Source of the DNA: Batillaria attramentaria
Taxonomy: Eukaryota; Mollusca; Gastropoda; Batillariidae
Direction: 5' to 3'
Length of the DNA: 64,000 nt
Assembly: GCA_018292915.2 (NCBI GenBank)
Contig: JACVVK020000369.1
Coordinates: 397,501-461,500 of the forward strand
Shown piece by piece: positions 46,165 to 56,075 of this stretch. A program made the position numbers and the translations under genes. Below the pieces are notes generated by a model. It was not told the origin of the DNA, searched no databases, and worked only from the letters and a program-made list of their open reading frames with translations. Each line of letters opens with the position of its first letter. Within the stretch, counting starts at the first letter, position 1.

Positions 46165-46476
46165 GTGAAGATCTGGTTCCAGAAGACACGCGCCAAAGAG
46201 AGGAAGCAGAACAAGAAGAAGGAGGAAGCGATGAGGGCATCAGGCAACATGACCACGCCCAAACTGGAACCGCTCGACTCCCCTCCAGCAATCAGCGCCT
46301 CGCACCACGTTCACGGCCACGCCCACTCGCCAAATATGGGTATGGGGATGGGCATGAGCCAGCACCACGTGATGTCCCAACCCACAATGCCCGGAGCAGG
46401 ACCGGTGCGAGGTATGGACGTGGCGCCGAACCATCACCTGCCTTCGCCAGTCGCAGGCACAGACGTAATACTATAG
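46165..46476 (+). CDS. caudal/Cdx-type homeobox exon (homeodomain part 2 and C-terminal region)
   Basis: It follows GTTTTTGTGCTTTGCAG in a phase that continues exon 45167-45312; the intron is 852 bp. It encodes VKIWFQKTRAKERKQNKKKE EAMRASG, then a Pro/His/Met-rich tail (ISASHHVHGHAHSPNMGMGM). The canonical WFQNRRAKERK is changed to WFQKTRAKERK: the base-contacting Asn51 is Lys and Arg52 is Thr. The frame is otherwise open to a stop at 46474. A donor-like GAC|GTAATA at 46465 would allow splicing in frame to 46749 instead. The gene could be a divergent paralog or a recently decaying copy; a base-calling problem over two codons is also possible. Confidence 0.82.
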   Translation: MKIWFQKTRAKERKQNKKKEEAMRASGNMTTPKLEPLDSPPAISASHHVHGHAHSPNMGMGMGMSQHHVMSQPTMPGAGPVRGMDVAPNHHLPSPVAGTDVIL

Positions 46477-46748
46477 AGATAGACGCACCGCCGCACGCTG
46501 CCACAGCTGCTTGCGAGTGTCGCTATCGCGGCCATCTTACGAATACCAGAACTCAGAGGCTCTGTGTATAGGACGCCTCGTTCGAAATACAAAGTTCTTT
46601 AGAAAGACGTCATCAGAAATGTGACGTAAGATAAAGCGGACCAATGCTATGCGCCGTCTCGCACTTCCAGGTACTCGCAAAATGGCGCGCGGCGGCGTCA
46701 CTTTTCCGGCACCGCGGTGCGTCTATCTCTTTACGTCTGTGGTCGCAG

Positions 46749-46949
46749 GCCCAGCCGCAGCACTACCAGACCCACAGGTTGAGTCCCGTGTCGTCCCATG
46801 GGGTGGGACTCGATACCTTACCCCAGACAGCCACGCCCGGCGTTTCCCAGCAAATGCAGGTGCCGGTCGTCGACAGCTGTTCCACGGCCGCGGTGCGCAC
46901 TCAAAACGTCGCCACGCCCATCTTTGAGGAGAAACGCGAGATAGCTTAG
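46749..46949 (+). CDS. candidate last exon of the caudal-like gene
   Basis: After TACGTCTGTGGTCGCAG the frame reads AQPQHYQTHRLSPVSSHGVG, then LDTLPQTATPGVSQQMQVPV and on to a stop at 46947. It is Gln/Pro/Ser-rich like transcription-factor tails. It joins in phase 0 to the GAC|GTAATA donor-like site at 46464/46465. Support is only phase, composition and position. Confidence 0.4.
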   Translation, partial: AQPQHYQTHRLSPVSSHGVGLDTLPQTATPGVSQQMQVPVVDSCSTAAVRTQNVATPIFEEKREIA

Positions 46950-47703
46950 ATGCATCTTGTCTCCACTCTCCGGTCCAATCGCATTCGAAGTCCCTGGATC
47001 TAAAAAGCGACACGTCGACATTGCCTGCCACTGACAGTCGTTCCGTGGCCTCGTGACGTGTGCAAAATGTCGTCACATCCATTTTGGCGGAGGAGCATCG
47101 GGTGGCTTAATCACAGCATGCAGAGGCAAAGATCGTCTGTTTCTAAGTTATTCGTTCGCGATGTCGACTAGATCTAAAACTGATACTCGTGCTTCATAAC
47201 CTGAGGCGGTGTCAGATCTAGAAGATCTAAGACGAGCATTTTGTGTTACTGGACAGCTGTGCACAATCGACCCCGCTTATAAAAATTAATACGAAATATT
47301 GAAATAGCCACTGACCACTGACAGCTGCTTTACATCCAATAACATCAAACAAACGAAAAAACTACCGCCAGCAACAGAGTCCTCTTTTCAGAAGTAAACA
47401 CCAGAACAGTGGTTTGTTTTGGTACCAGAAGCTGTCTGCTTGACCAAGCCGATTCAACCTGTCTCAAGAATGCAGAGCCTGACGCTTATAATGAAGTCTG
47501 CGTCATTGTATTTCTGGAGGAAAAAAGTAATGGCTAGCCGATTTGAGCATGACCTCCTCCCCTGCCCCGCCACCACCTCTCCATAATACAAAGTTCATGC
47601 TGTCAGTCGGAACCGAACTCACTGTTACTCCCGCAGTCAAGCAGTTGCAGTGGCTTCCTACCCACTCAGTATAGGATCTTGTACAAAATGTCACATGTGT
47701 GTG

Positions 47704-47760
<57 letters not shown>

Positions 47761-47794
47761 TGGGGGGGGGGGGTGTCCCAACTCTGTGTCAGCA
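46950..47794. other. unassigned stretch
   Basis: No gene recognised. It contains a long (TG)n at 47703-47757 followed by poly-G. Confidence 0.45.
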
Positions 47795-48003
47795 CCAGTG
47801 GTATTCCTCCCAGATCATGGGTGGAATCCACGGAGGGCTCGAAAGCTGGTGCAATTTTTATTATGCATGATGATGGAGATAATATGAGAGTGATGGTTAG
47901 ACGATGCTATGGAGGTCCGTGTGGTTTGGGACTGCGGGACAGGGCCGCATTCCTCGCTTCCTGTCATGAATATCCCGGCGTTAACCATGCCCGGGGACTA
48001 CTA
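47795..48003 (-). mobile_element. SINE family B, 3' part only
   Basis: Reverse complement of the 3' half of the full-length family-B SINE at 51145-51645. It shares the ACTGGAGT..AACACCACTGG-like end, GCATAATAAAAATTGC, CACACGGACCTCCATAGCAT and GAATGCGGCCCTGTCCCGCA (minus-strand reading). 5'-truncated, as expected for retroposons. Confidence 0.75.
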
Positions 48004-49160
48004 ACTAGTGAACCAAGCCAATGATAAATCTTAGAGGTACGACCTCGACCGATTAGCCACGTGACTGGGGTTAGGGGACTACGGCACCTAGTGAACTACC
48101 GCACCCTCCCCCCTTCCCCGTCCCCCCCCCCCAAAAAAAAAAAACCAAACAAACAACAAAAAACAAAAATACAAACAAAACAAAAAAGAAAACCAGAAAA
48201 AAAGATAAAAAGGATTAAAAGAAAGATAGAAAGCAAAGAAAAACAAAACAAAACAAAACCATAAGCGCTATTGATTTCATTTGCGCCCAGACCCTTTCTC
48301 TAAGACGGCGTTAGACTCTTTTTGACTGTTGCCAAGGTATCCACCGGCTTCAGTTACTTGTCACCACTTGCTGATCGCCGCCCACGTCTTGACGTGCCTG
48401 GGAAGGTGCACCTTGAACCTGTCACGAAGAACGACCTCAGAGGGGAAACAGAGGGGCAGCCTCCCCACCACTAACCCCAGTCACGTGACTGAGAGGTCGA
48501 GGTATCAATTGGCTTGGTTCCCGAGTTACCCCACCACTCCCCCCCCCTCCCATCCCCCACAGGGCGACTCGGGGGTCAGTCAAGACAGCGGTGTGTGTTT
48601 GCAGTGCTACTACGATTCACAACACTATTGACGACGATTGCTCTCAGGTAGAGAGAAAATGTTTGAAATATGAGCAATCACCCGTCTTTCAATTCAAGCA
48701 GCGTTGTATGACGTTTTCTGGCACATGGTACACCGCAGATACACATGTCGCTCACACTGACAGGCCAACCTTGGTGCCAACCAGCAGCACCGAGTGTTTC
48801 CATTTTCAGATGTATGTAGCACCGGGAACTCTTCTCTCGATTTCGGTTTTGTCGGTTTGAGAGAAAAACACCAATCACCAACCAGAATACTCCTTTCACT
48901 GACGCAATGTTACAATATCAAGTCGCGCGCGAGCTCATAATTAATTTCCAAACACGTGTTGGATGGTTGGTTGTTTGACTGAAAGTTTAACACATTTCGC
49001 AAGGAGCACGAGAATCCCACGTTTCCTTTTCCGGTTTTGGCCCTGTATGCAAAAGAATAACGATTCCGTCACGGCTCTTACTGCAGCAAGCACGAGTACA
49101 ATCACGGTGCAACAGTCCCACCGGACTAATTTTAAATCCATGCTGACAATTATACAAGAT
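48004..49160. other. unassigned stretch with short CACGTG repeats
   Basis: Two copies of the CCAGTCACGTG(G/A)CT.AGAGGTCGAGG repeat lie at 48025-48075 (inverted) and 48472-48530. A purine-rich A/AAC tract lies at 48131-48260. A short exon-like segment after CCCCCACAG at 48559 (GDSGVSQDSGVCLQCYYDSQ) has no support beyond the acceptor. Confidence 0.4.
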
Positions 49161-49690
49161 GCATTCACCGGGCACCTCTAGCTGGAAGATGCATTTATCC
49201 GGGGCACTTCTAGCCTCAAGCTGCATTTATCAGGCCACTTCTAGCCTGAAGCTGCATTTATCCGGGGCACTTCTAGCCCCAAGCTGCATTTATCCGGGGC
49301 ACTTCTAGCCTCAAGCTGCATTTATCCGGGGCACTTCTAGCCCCAAGCTGCTTTTATCCGGGGCACTTCTAGCCCCAAGCTGCATTTATCTGGGGCACTT
49401 CTAGCCCCAAGCTGCATTTATCCGGGGCACTTCTAGCCCCAAGCTGCTTTTATCCGGGGCACTTCTAGCCCCAAGCTGCTTTTATCCGGGGCACTTCTAG
49501 CCCCAAGCTGCATTTATCCGGGGCACTTCTAGCCCAAAGCTGCATTTATCCGGGGCACTTCTAGCCTCAAGCTGCTTTTATCCGGGGCACCTCTAGCCTG
49601 AAGCTGCTTTATCCGGGGCACTTCTAGCCTAAAGCTGCATTTTCCCAGGGCACCTCTAGCCTCAGTCAAGCTGCATTTATCCGGGGCGAT
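49161..49690. repeat. second 32-bp minisatellite, about 16 units
   Basis: Units read GCATTTATCCGGGGCACTTC TAGCCCCAAGCT (32 bp). Variants are GCTTTTATCC, AGCCTCAAGCT and TCTGGGG, and a few units lack a base. Unrelated in sequence to the 32-bp array at 8.9 kb. Each unit contains TCTAGCC..AAGCT. Confidence 0.93.
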
Positions 49691-49826
49691 ACGTGCAGTT
49701 GTGACGAATCGCCGACAACATGCTGGAAGATACCCGCCATGTTGTCTACCCCCTTGCAGTGTCGGGTTACGCGAGGCTTGCTGGGATGGAGGGAACCTGA
49801 AGGCGTACAGGCAGGTACTCGAGGTG

Positions 49827-50961
49827 CCATAGTAATGGAAACAACATCATAGGACGGGCTAAATTTTCCACGTTCATAGGCATGCATCTGTGGTACAAAC
49901 GCACGTCACTGCCGATCTCCCCCAGAGACGATTTTGCAAGACTTAGTAACTCTGACAATGACGTAAGAAAACGTGCGTCATCGATGCTGACATGTATGGT
50001 GCGCCGAACGCGCTTCTCCTCCTCAGTGAGTGCCGTCTGAGGGCCCGATCCAGGTAGGATTGCACACATGATTTGCGAGTTGTCCCCCTTTTTAAAAAAA
50101 GTTGGCTTTCTGGCGTTTAAAGGCGTAATATTTATCTAAATCACTCCATTTTTGGCTCACTTGTGTAACAAGGTGAGTCTATGTAATAACCCTCCGTCGT
50201 CTGTCTGTGTGTCTGTCTGTGTGTCCGCAGTAAACCTTAACATTGGCCTTTTCTCAGAATCTACAATTAGCAGAGACACCAAAATTGGCACGCTGATAGT
50301 CAGCCATAGGACCTTTCAAAACATACCATAATGATTGACCTTGACCCAAGGTCAAGGTCAATAAAGTTGTGAGCCATCTCACAAGTGAGCCAAGGAGGCT
50401 TTGCTCCCCTAGTTTTGGAAATAGATAGCATAAATACGGACTTTGGGTGAATTTGGAGGTAGCTGCTATTATACTTTTGACGTAACCCGTACCTCATAAA
50501 AGTGCTGGGGAACCCATTTTAGATCTCAAAATCGCTCCTACTATATATATAGATAATGTGTCTGTGGTGCCATAAAAAATCTATAGAAAAATTAGAAAAA
50601 TTCCCTGCAGCCGTTATCGTCAGTTGACTCGAAACTTTGCACTCAAAGCACATTTCCTCCACAAGCCACACGCCTCACAAACATCGAAGAAGAGGCGCAC
50701 GCGCACTGACGTAAAGTAAGAGCGTCATGTTTGATTTACGTGATGCTGGTTTTTCTTGGGGATGTCTCGCCACTTTCTTTCCGAATTCCTCTGTTTGGAG
50801 ACGTGGTGTTGTATTTTACTTATGCTATGTCGCCATCTTCGTATACTCGTAGAGAAGATCCGGGGTACAACAGAATACAACTCCAATACTTTTGAACACA
50901 ATATGCACGGAGAACAAATTGATGAAAGAAGAACCCAGAACGCTGTGCAGGGCTGCTTACG
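49827..50961 (+). repeat. unknown dispersed repeat D, copy 2
   Basis: Same order of blocks as 13704-14970: CCATAGTAATGGAAACAACAT, then CGCACGTCACTGCCGATCTC, the CTCAAAATCGCTCCTACTAT block, CTGCAGCCGTTATCGTCAGT and the right part ending GTGCAGGGCTGCTTACG. It lacks one internal duplication and has a 260-bp insertion at 50153-50412. The frame starting MLVFLGDVSPLSFRIPLFGD is interrupted by a stop. Confidence 0.7.
50153..50412 (+). mobile_element. Helitron/Helentron-like non-autonomous element, short copy
   Basis: It begins GGCTCACTTGTGTAACAAGG TGAG, which can form a CTCACTT/AAGTGAG hairpin. It ends CACAAGTGAGCC, then the hairpin GGAGGC-TTT-GCTCC and CTAG. Subterminal inverted repeats (GGCTCACTTGTG / CACAAGTGAGCC), a 3' hairpin followed by CTAG and insertion into a T run are features of Helentron-associated elements. 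The copy of repeat D at 14411 has the uninterrupted T run (ACTCCATTTTTTGGACATAG), so it is a natural empty site. Confidence 0.72.
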
Positions 50962-51144
50962 TAAGACGGGTAATTACAGGCCACCATAAAAATAATAAAG
51001 AGACTTGATAATAGCAATGATTGGCGATTTGTCGAGTCCCAGTCTGTTCAGGAGTGGACGGTAGGCTGAAAGAAAGTCGTATTTCACTAACTCTCTTTCC
51101 ACAATATCAGGAAAACGGTCGCGACGACCAAAATGGAACATCGC

Positions 51145-51645
51145 ACCGGCCCCCGTAGTGTAGTGGTTAGCACTTCGGACTATGGACCGGGAGACCCGGG
51201 TTCGAGTCCCAGACGAGGCAAGCGGGATTTTTCCTACCTAGGTCGGCTCCTACCCAGAGCGGGTGTGCTATGGGCCCAATGGGGAGGCTGTTGCCACACA
51301 GCCGAGCTTCACCCACTTCACGGGTGACTTTGGGGGTGCTTCCCTTGGTATGACACGTCTTATGATGTGGATGATTACATGGCCGGCACCGAAGGTGCCG
51401 TAGTTCCCGGGCCTGGTTAATGCCGGGATATTTATGACAGGAAGCGTGGAATGCGGCCCTGTCCCGCAGTCCCAAACCACACGAACCTCCATAGCATCAT
51501 CTTACCATCATCCTCATCTCCATCATCATGCATAATAAAAATTGCCCCAACTTCCGAGCCCTCCGTGGGTTCCAGCCATTACCTGGGTGGAACACCACTG
51601 GAGTCGGCAAAAGAGTTGTGGCAGCAAAAAAAAAAAAAAAAAAAA
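51145..51645 (+). mobile_element. tRNA-derived SINE, family B, full length with poly(A)
   Basis: The tRNA-like head is CCCCCGTAGTGTAGTGGTTA GCACTTCGGACTATGG...GGGTTCGAGTCCC, with clear A-box (TAGTGTAGTGGTTAGC) and B-box (GGTTCGAGTCC), i.e. an RNA polymerase III promoter. A roughly 400-bp body follows, ending in a run of about 20 A at 51626-51647. AACATCGC at 51137-51144 and 51646-51653 is the target duplication. The head is close enough to a real tRNA to suggest youth. It is not a functional tRNA gene because the acceptor stem is not closed. Confidence 0.85.
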
Positions 51646-51685
51646 AACATCGCTCGTGTTGGTAAAGAGCCATAGAGCTTCGTGT

Positions 51686-51734
<49 letters not shown>

Positions 51735-52049
51735 AAAGGTAACTATGCTTGACACCTCTGTTTCTCTTCAACAGCTGCCTCTTCGGTCACAGAACAGTGA
51801 GTATATGAACTTGAATACTGGGGTAATGAACGTCTACTTTCTCTTTAGGCCAGAACGCCAGTTCCCGCAAATCCGCTTGCGTCACTTATGCTCGTCTTCT
51901 GTGCAAAAGTTCTCGGCTTCACTGGCAGCTTGCCTCTTGTTGCGGCCGCCGGGCATGCACCTTGAGCTATATACAGTAACATAAAAATCACGAAAGTCAC
52001 GCTTTTTCGTGACAAGTAAAATCACTACAAACTAGCACACTCACCAAAG
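51646..52049. repeat. (GT)n microsatellite and unassigned sequence
   Basis: (GT)n lies at 51687-51731. The remainder to 52049 holds no recognisable feature. Confidence 0.6.
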
Positions 52050-52228
52050 GGTGGGTGCGTGGGTGGGTGTTTGGAAGTTTAACGTCCTTTTCCACCACTT
52101 ACGGGTGATAGCAAAGACGGGGCAGCGAGAAAAAGGCCAGCACAAATATTTGGCCCCAGCCGGGATTCGAACTCACGACTCAAGCATTGAGAGTCCAACG
52201 CTCTACCGTTCGGCTATGCCAGCTCCCC
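52050..52228 (-). mobile_element. tRNA-derived SINE, family A, copy 6
   Basis: Family-A body with a complete tRNA-like head (minus-strand TAGCCGAACGGTAGAGCGTT and GAGTTCGAATCCCGGCTGG). The target duplication is not clear. It is followed by (GAT)n. Confidence 0.85.
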
Positions 52229-52614
52229 CGCCAAGCATCATGATGATGATGATGATGATGAAACTTAATTCATCATCAGTAGAAGTTTTGACAGAAATTC
52301 GCCAGTTTGCAAACTTGCCGTTGCCAATGCTACAGAGACTATCTACAAAAAATAAATTAATAAAAGAATAGTAGTATCAAAATAGAAAAAAGAAAATAAA
52401 AAAGATAAATCAAAACAGAAAATTATGCACGAATCTACAGGAAACAAAACCATAGAAAAAATCGTCCATCAGCTTCAAACGCATTCACACACACGTGCAA
52501 CCTTTGCAAAAACAAATCATATAATGAAATGTCATTGGGAAGTGGACATGGGATACCTCAAATAAACATGACCGAACATGACCCCACGGTCAATTTGTGT
52601 CGTTACGCCTGCAG

Positions 52615-53064
52615 GTTTGGTGAGGGATGTACTCCAGCATCCACCACCGTCAACTATACTCCCGACTGCTGCACTGTAATACACACGGACGGGGCCTCAA
52701 CAGCGACCACAACGTCGCAAGATGCAGGCGCCGATGACACACTCACAACCAGGACAACAACAATAACAACAGCACCGCCGGAGGACGAAACGAGAGAAAC
52801 TTTGGGGGGGCACCCAGAATAACGACGTCACTTCCACTGCAAGTGACGTCAGCACGGTCTCAACTGACATAACAGCCAATGACGCAACATCGGAAACCAC
52901 CACGACAGCTGAAGAAGAGGGCAGCTGATGGTGACGTCAGCACGCTCTCAACGGACCCAACAAACACAGACGCAACACCGGATGAAACTGCAGAAACGTC
53001 AACGGGCAACGACTTCGTCACAACCGCTGGCGACTATACGGCATCAACTGACGCAACGGGCACT
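52615..53064 (+). CDS. Thr-rich mucin-like exon(s), frame interrupted
   Basis: After TTACGCCTGCAG the frame reads FGEGCTPASTTVNYTPDCCT VIHTDG, then strongly Thr/Asp-rich sequence (TATTTSQDAGADDTLTTRTT) typical of an O-glycosylated extracellular region. At a run of seven G (52804-52810) the coding-like frame shifts (NNDVTSTASDVSTVSTDITA). Near 52920 it shifts again (DGDVSTLSTDPTNTDATPDE ... ASTDATGT) up to the donor-like ACT|GTAATC at 53065. The last two stretches are copies of an ~88-bp tandem unit, not a multiple of 3, which explains the second shift. Splice phase 0 fits the exon at 53752. Either a decaying gene, separate small exons or homopolymer errors. Confidence 0.45.
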
Positions 53065-53751
53065 GTAATCTTTGCTTTTCTCCCCCCCCCCCCTCCCTTT
53101 TTTTTTGAAGGGGGGGGGGGGGGGGGTCTTTATTTTTCGTTAAGGGAGAGTGAGGGGGGGGGGGCAGTTTTTATTTTACCCTGACCTTGGTTGACTGACT
53201 GACTGACTGATTGACTAATTGGTTGACCGACCGACCCCGACCGACCGACGGACGGACGGACGGACGGACGGACGGCTGGTTGACTGCCCGACTGATTGAT
53301 TTGATGATTTATCTTATTTTAATTGATTGATCATTTGTTTTGATTGACTGGCCATTTGATTTGATTTGATTGATCATTTGAATGATCATTTGATTTCATT
53401 TGATTTGATCTTGTGATTTCATTTGATTTGATCTTGTGATTTCATTGATCATTTGAGTTGATTTCATTTGATGATCATTTGATTGATCATTTGCTTTTAT
53501 TTGATTTGATTGGTCATTTGATTTGATTGGTCATTTGATTGGTCATTTGATTTGATTTGATTTGTTGATCGTTTGATTGATCATTAATTTTGATTGATCC
53601 TTCGATTTGATTTGATTGGTTATTTGATTTTAATAATTTGATTTGATTAGTTATTCGACTTGTTTGACTGGTTATTCGATTTGATTGATCATTTGATTTC
53701 ATTGACTTTCTAAATGACCGAATCATTAATTGCCTCACTGATTGACCGCAG
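53065..53751. repeat. low-complexity intron: poly-C/poly-G, (GACT)n, (GACG)n and TTTGAT repeats
   Basis: Poly-C at 53082-53095 and poly-G at about 53111-53126 could pair. (GACT)n and (GACC/GACG)n follow at 53193-53275. 53280-53710 is a degenerate array of TTTGAT/TGATCATTTG units. No coding evidence; minus-strand ORFs here are repeat artefacts. Confidence 0.85.
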
Positions 53752-54045
53752 GCCACAACGTCCACTCCCCAGCTCACAAGCCCGTGCTGCCAGGCCTGCC
53801 AGCGGGGTTCGACCGGGTCATGGAACCAGTCGGTCACGCAGGTGCAGGATGAGATCGCCAGACTTCAAAAGGAGTTAACGCTGGACAAGACCAACCTGTC
53901 TGCCACGGTCAGACGTAAAACGAGTGCCGAGGACTCGCGCCCTTCTGCCCAGGCCACGGGCCTGGTGGGTGTGGTCCTGATGGCGACGGTGGCCGGTCTC
54001 ATCATTGTGCTGGATCTGAGGGCCTGGGTGTCTGGCAGAGTGTAG
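53752..54045 (+). CDS. terminal exon of a mucin-like single-pass membrane protein
   Basis: It follows GATTGACCGCAG and is open to a TAG at 54043. It encodes ATTSTPQLTSPCCQACQRGS TGSWNQSVTQ, a short coiled-coil-like stretch (VQDEIARLQKELTLDKTNLS) and a transmembrane helix (ATGLVGVVLMATVAGLIIVL), then a cytoplasmic tail of eight to ten residues (DLRAWVSGRV). With the Thr-rich exon(s) upstream this fits a type I membrane protein with a mucin stalk at the cell surface. No family recognised. A MITE begins about 10 bp after the stop, in the 3' UTR. Confidence 0.7.
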   Translation, partial: ATTSTPQLTSPCCQACQRGSTGSWNQSVTQVQDEIARLQKELTLDKTNLSATVRRKTSAEDSRPSAQATGLVGVVLMATVAGLIIVLDLRAWVSGRV

Positions 54046-54055
54046 TCTAAAGCCT

Positions 54056-54361
54056 GCTCTTAACTGGGCACAGCGCGCGAAACACACATGTGCACATCAC
54101 AGTCGTTGCGCTCGGTGTGTCTCTACTATTTACAAAACTGAACACAGCTGTGCTCGGTGACAAACCGATTGAAGATGCACTCTCCGCCATGTTTGCGCGC
54201 CGAGTGACGTAGCACAGCCAATCAGAATCTGTTGTGGAAACCACAGTCACAGTTGTGGCTATTTGAAATCCAGGTTGCTGTGATGACGCCACAGCGGCGG
54301 AAACCCCCCAAATCACAACTGTGGACAGCACTGTGGCTCTCCGCAGTGCCCAGTTAAGAGC
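54056..54361. mobile_element. MITE, 16-bp perfect TIRs
   Basis: GCTCTTAACTGGGCAC at 54056-54071 is mirrored exactly at 54346-54361. The 306-bp element has no ORF and contains internal complementary CACAGTTGTG/CACAACTGTG-type segments. It sits directly downstream of the membrane-protein stop codon. Target duplication unclear, superfamily unknown. Confidence 0.8.
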
Positions 54362-54580
54362 CGGATTAAAGCCCACACAGCATATTGTGTTCTGAACGCA
54401 AAAATTTGAAATACAAGAAAAGGACCGTAGCAGTAGACTAGGTGGCTGCAAGTGATAGAAACTAATAAAACTACGTAGGACAAAAAACAAGATGGTCACC
54501 AGCCCAATATGTTGTTTCGATTTAATCACCTGCTGTCGTCACGGTCGTTCTTTTAAAATGCCATGTATCGAAGAGGAGGA

Positions 54581-54612
<32 letters not shown>

Positions 54613-54952
54613 TGCAGTGATTTACGTCAACCTCTGTATGTTCTGGTATCAAAAACACAATACATGTTTGCTCATAATTACTATGTAAGTGTGATTGTGT
54701 CTGAGCTCTGTGGTAAACAATGGCCATGTGCGGAAAGTTCAGTATTGTAGCTGTTATGTAAAGTATGGTCTGTGTATTGCTGTGTGAATGTCGAGTACAC
54801 GTATAGTGCATACTGTCTACTGTATAGAGATCTTTGTAATATGATATTGTATTCTTGTGTTGCTTACCTCCCCCCACCCCCCTTTCAGTCATGGGCCAAA
54901 AGCCTAACTGAAATAAAAATTTGTCATTGTCATTCTCTCTCTCTCTCTCTCC

Positions 54953-54987
<35 letters not shown>
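54362..54987. other. stretch with microsatellites and a LINE 3' tail
   Basis: The inverted copy of the 17.2-kb motif lies at about 54476-54545. (CT)n(CA)n at 54582-54612. AACTGAAATAAAAATTTGTC ATTGTCATT at 54907-54936 is a typical LINE 3' end with a short repeated tail. (CT)n(CA)n at 54938-54987. Confidence 0.55.
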
Positions 54988-54989
<2 letters not shown>

Positions 54990-54993
54990 CGAT

Positions 54994-56062
54994 CCTGATG
55001 AAGCACGAGCACTATGGTACAGGCTGTTCCCTGGCTGTCTTGACACACACGCCCCCCACAACGTACTAAGCGGTGTAAAACATCCCCCGAATGCCACCAT
55101 GGCTTACATAGGACATTAAACAAGCTATGAAGGTCCGAGATAATTTGAAACGAGAAAAGAAATTCCAAGAATTCAAGAAACAAAGAAATTACGTAAATTC
55201 ACTTGTTAGAAAGGCCCAGAAATTGGAAGCCGAAAAGGTAATTGCTGACAGCAAAGACTCTCGCACAGTATGGCAGGCTATTAACATGATTACAAAAGGT
55301 AAAAAATCTCAGTCTCCCACGATCCCCCATATTCTCACAGCCAATTCTTTCAACGGTCATTTCCTAAATATAGCAGATACTTTAGCCCACGAAAATGATA
55401 GCGACCCCGAAAATTATGTCTGTTCAGAACAACTAAAACGACATTGCAACACTTCAACATGTAAACCATTTACCATGCCATTAATGACTGTGCTAGATGT
55501 TGGTAAGTCAATTTCCAACATGGCAAACAAGAAATCGTGTGGTTTGCATGGCATCAGTAGCAAAATACTAAAAACGCCCCTGCCATATATAACTGAGTCA
55601 TTGACATTTATCTATAATCTCTCTATTCAGAACAATTATGTATTTCCAGCGGCCCTTAAAAACGCTAAAGTTGTCCCGATTCCAAAAAAAAAACAAAAAA
55701 AATCTAAGCGACGTAAATGAATATCGTCCAATATCTATACTATCAGTTCTCTCAAAACCCCTAGAAACACACATTCACACACATCTGCTCACATTCCTCG
55801 AAGAAAATAAACTTCTGTGCGCATTTCAGTGAGGTTACCGTCCAGGCCATTCCTGCAAGACTGCTCTCACTCACATCATAGATAAATGGCTTAGTGGTAT
55901 AAATAAATCAAAACTATCTGGAGCAATATTTCTTGACCTCAAGAAAGCTTTTGATTTGGTAAATCACAGCATTCTGGGGAAAAAAAAAACAACTGCGGTT
56001 ATACAACATTGGGTCAGGCGCATTATCATTTTTCTCATCCTTCCTCTTACACAGGAAACAGA
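54994..56062 (+). pseudogene. reverse transcriptase, N-terminal and palm part
   Basis: DPDEARALWYRLFPGCLDTH AP and then PPWLT-stop-DIKQAM are the standard linker before RT. Further on: ANKKSCGLHGISSKILKTPL PYIT (RT entry), then after a frameshift in a poly-A run (55687-55702) VNEYRPISILSVLSKPLETH. After a stop, YRPGHSCKTALTHIIDKWL and motif A, GAIFLDLKKAFDLVNHSIL, then another poly-A frameshift near 55981. Inactive. Confidence 0.82.
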
Positions 56063-56075
56063 GAGTCTTTTTAAG

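Noticed and set aside
48559..48631. Short exon-like segment GDSGVSQDSGVCLQCYYDSQ
   Set aside because: Only an AG acceptor-like site and 22 codons support it; no phase link to the caudal-like exons could be established.
51148..51220. A genuine tRNA gene at the head of the 51-kb SINE, and tRNA-like heads of the other SINEs
   Set aside because: A- and B-boxes are present but the acceptor stems do not close, and each is continuous with a repeated SINE body and, where visible, a poly(A) or target duplication.
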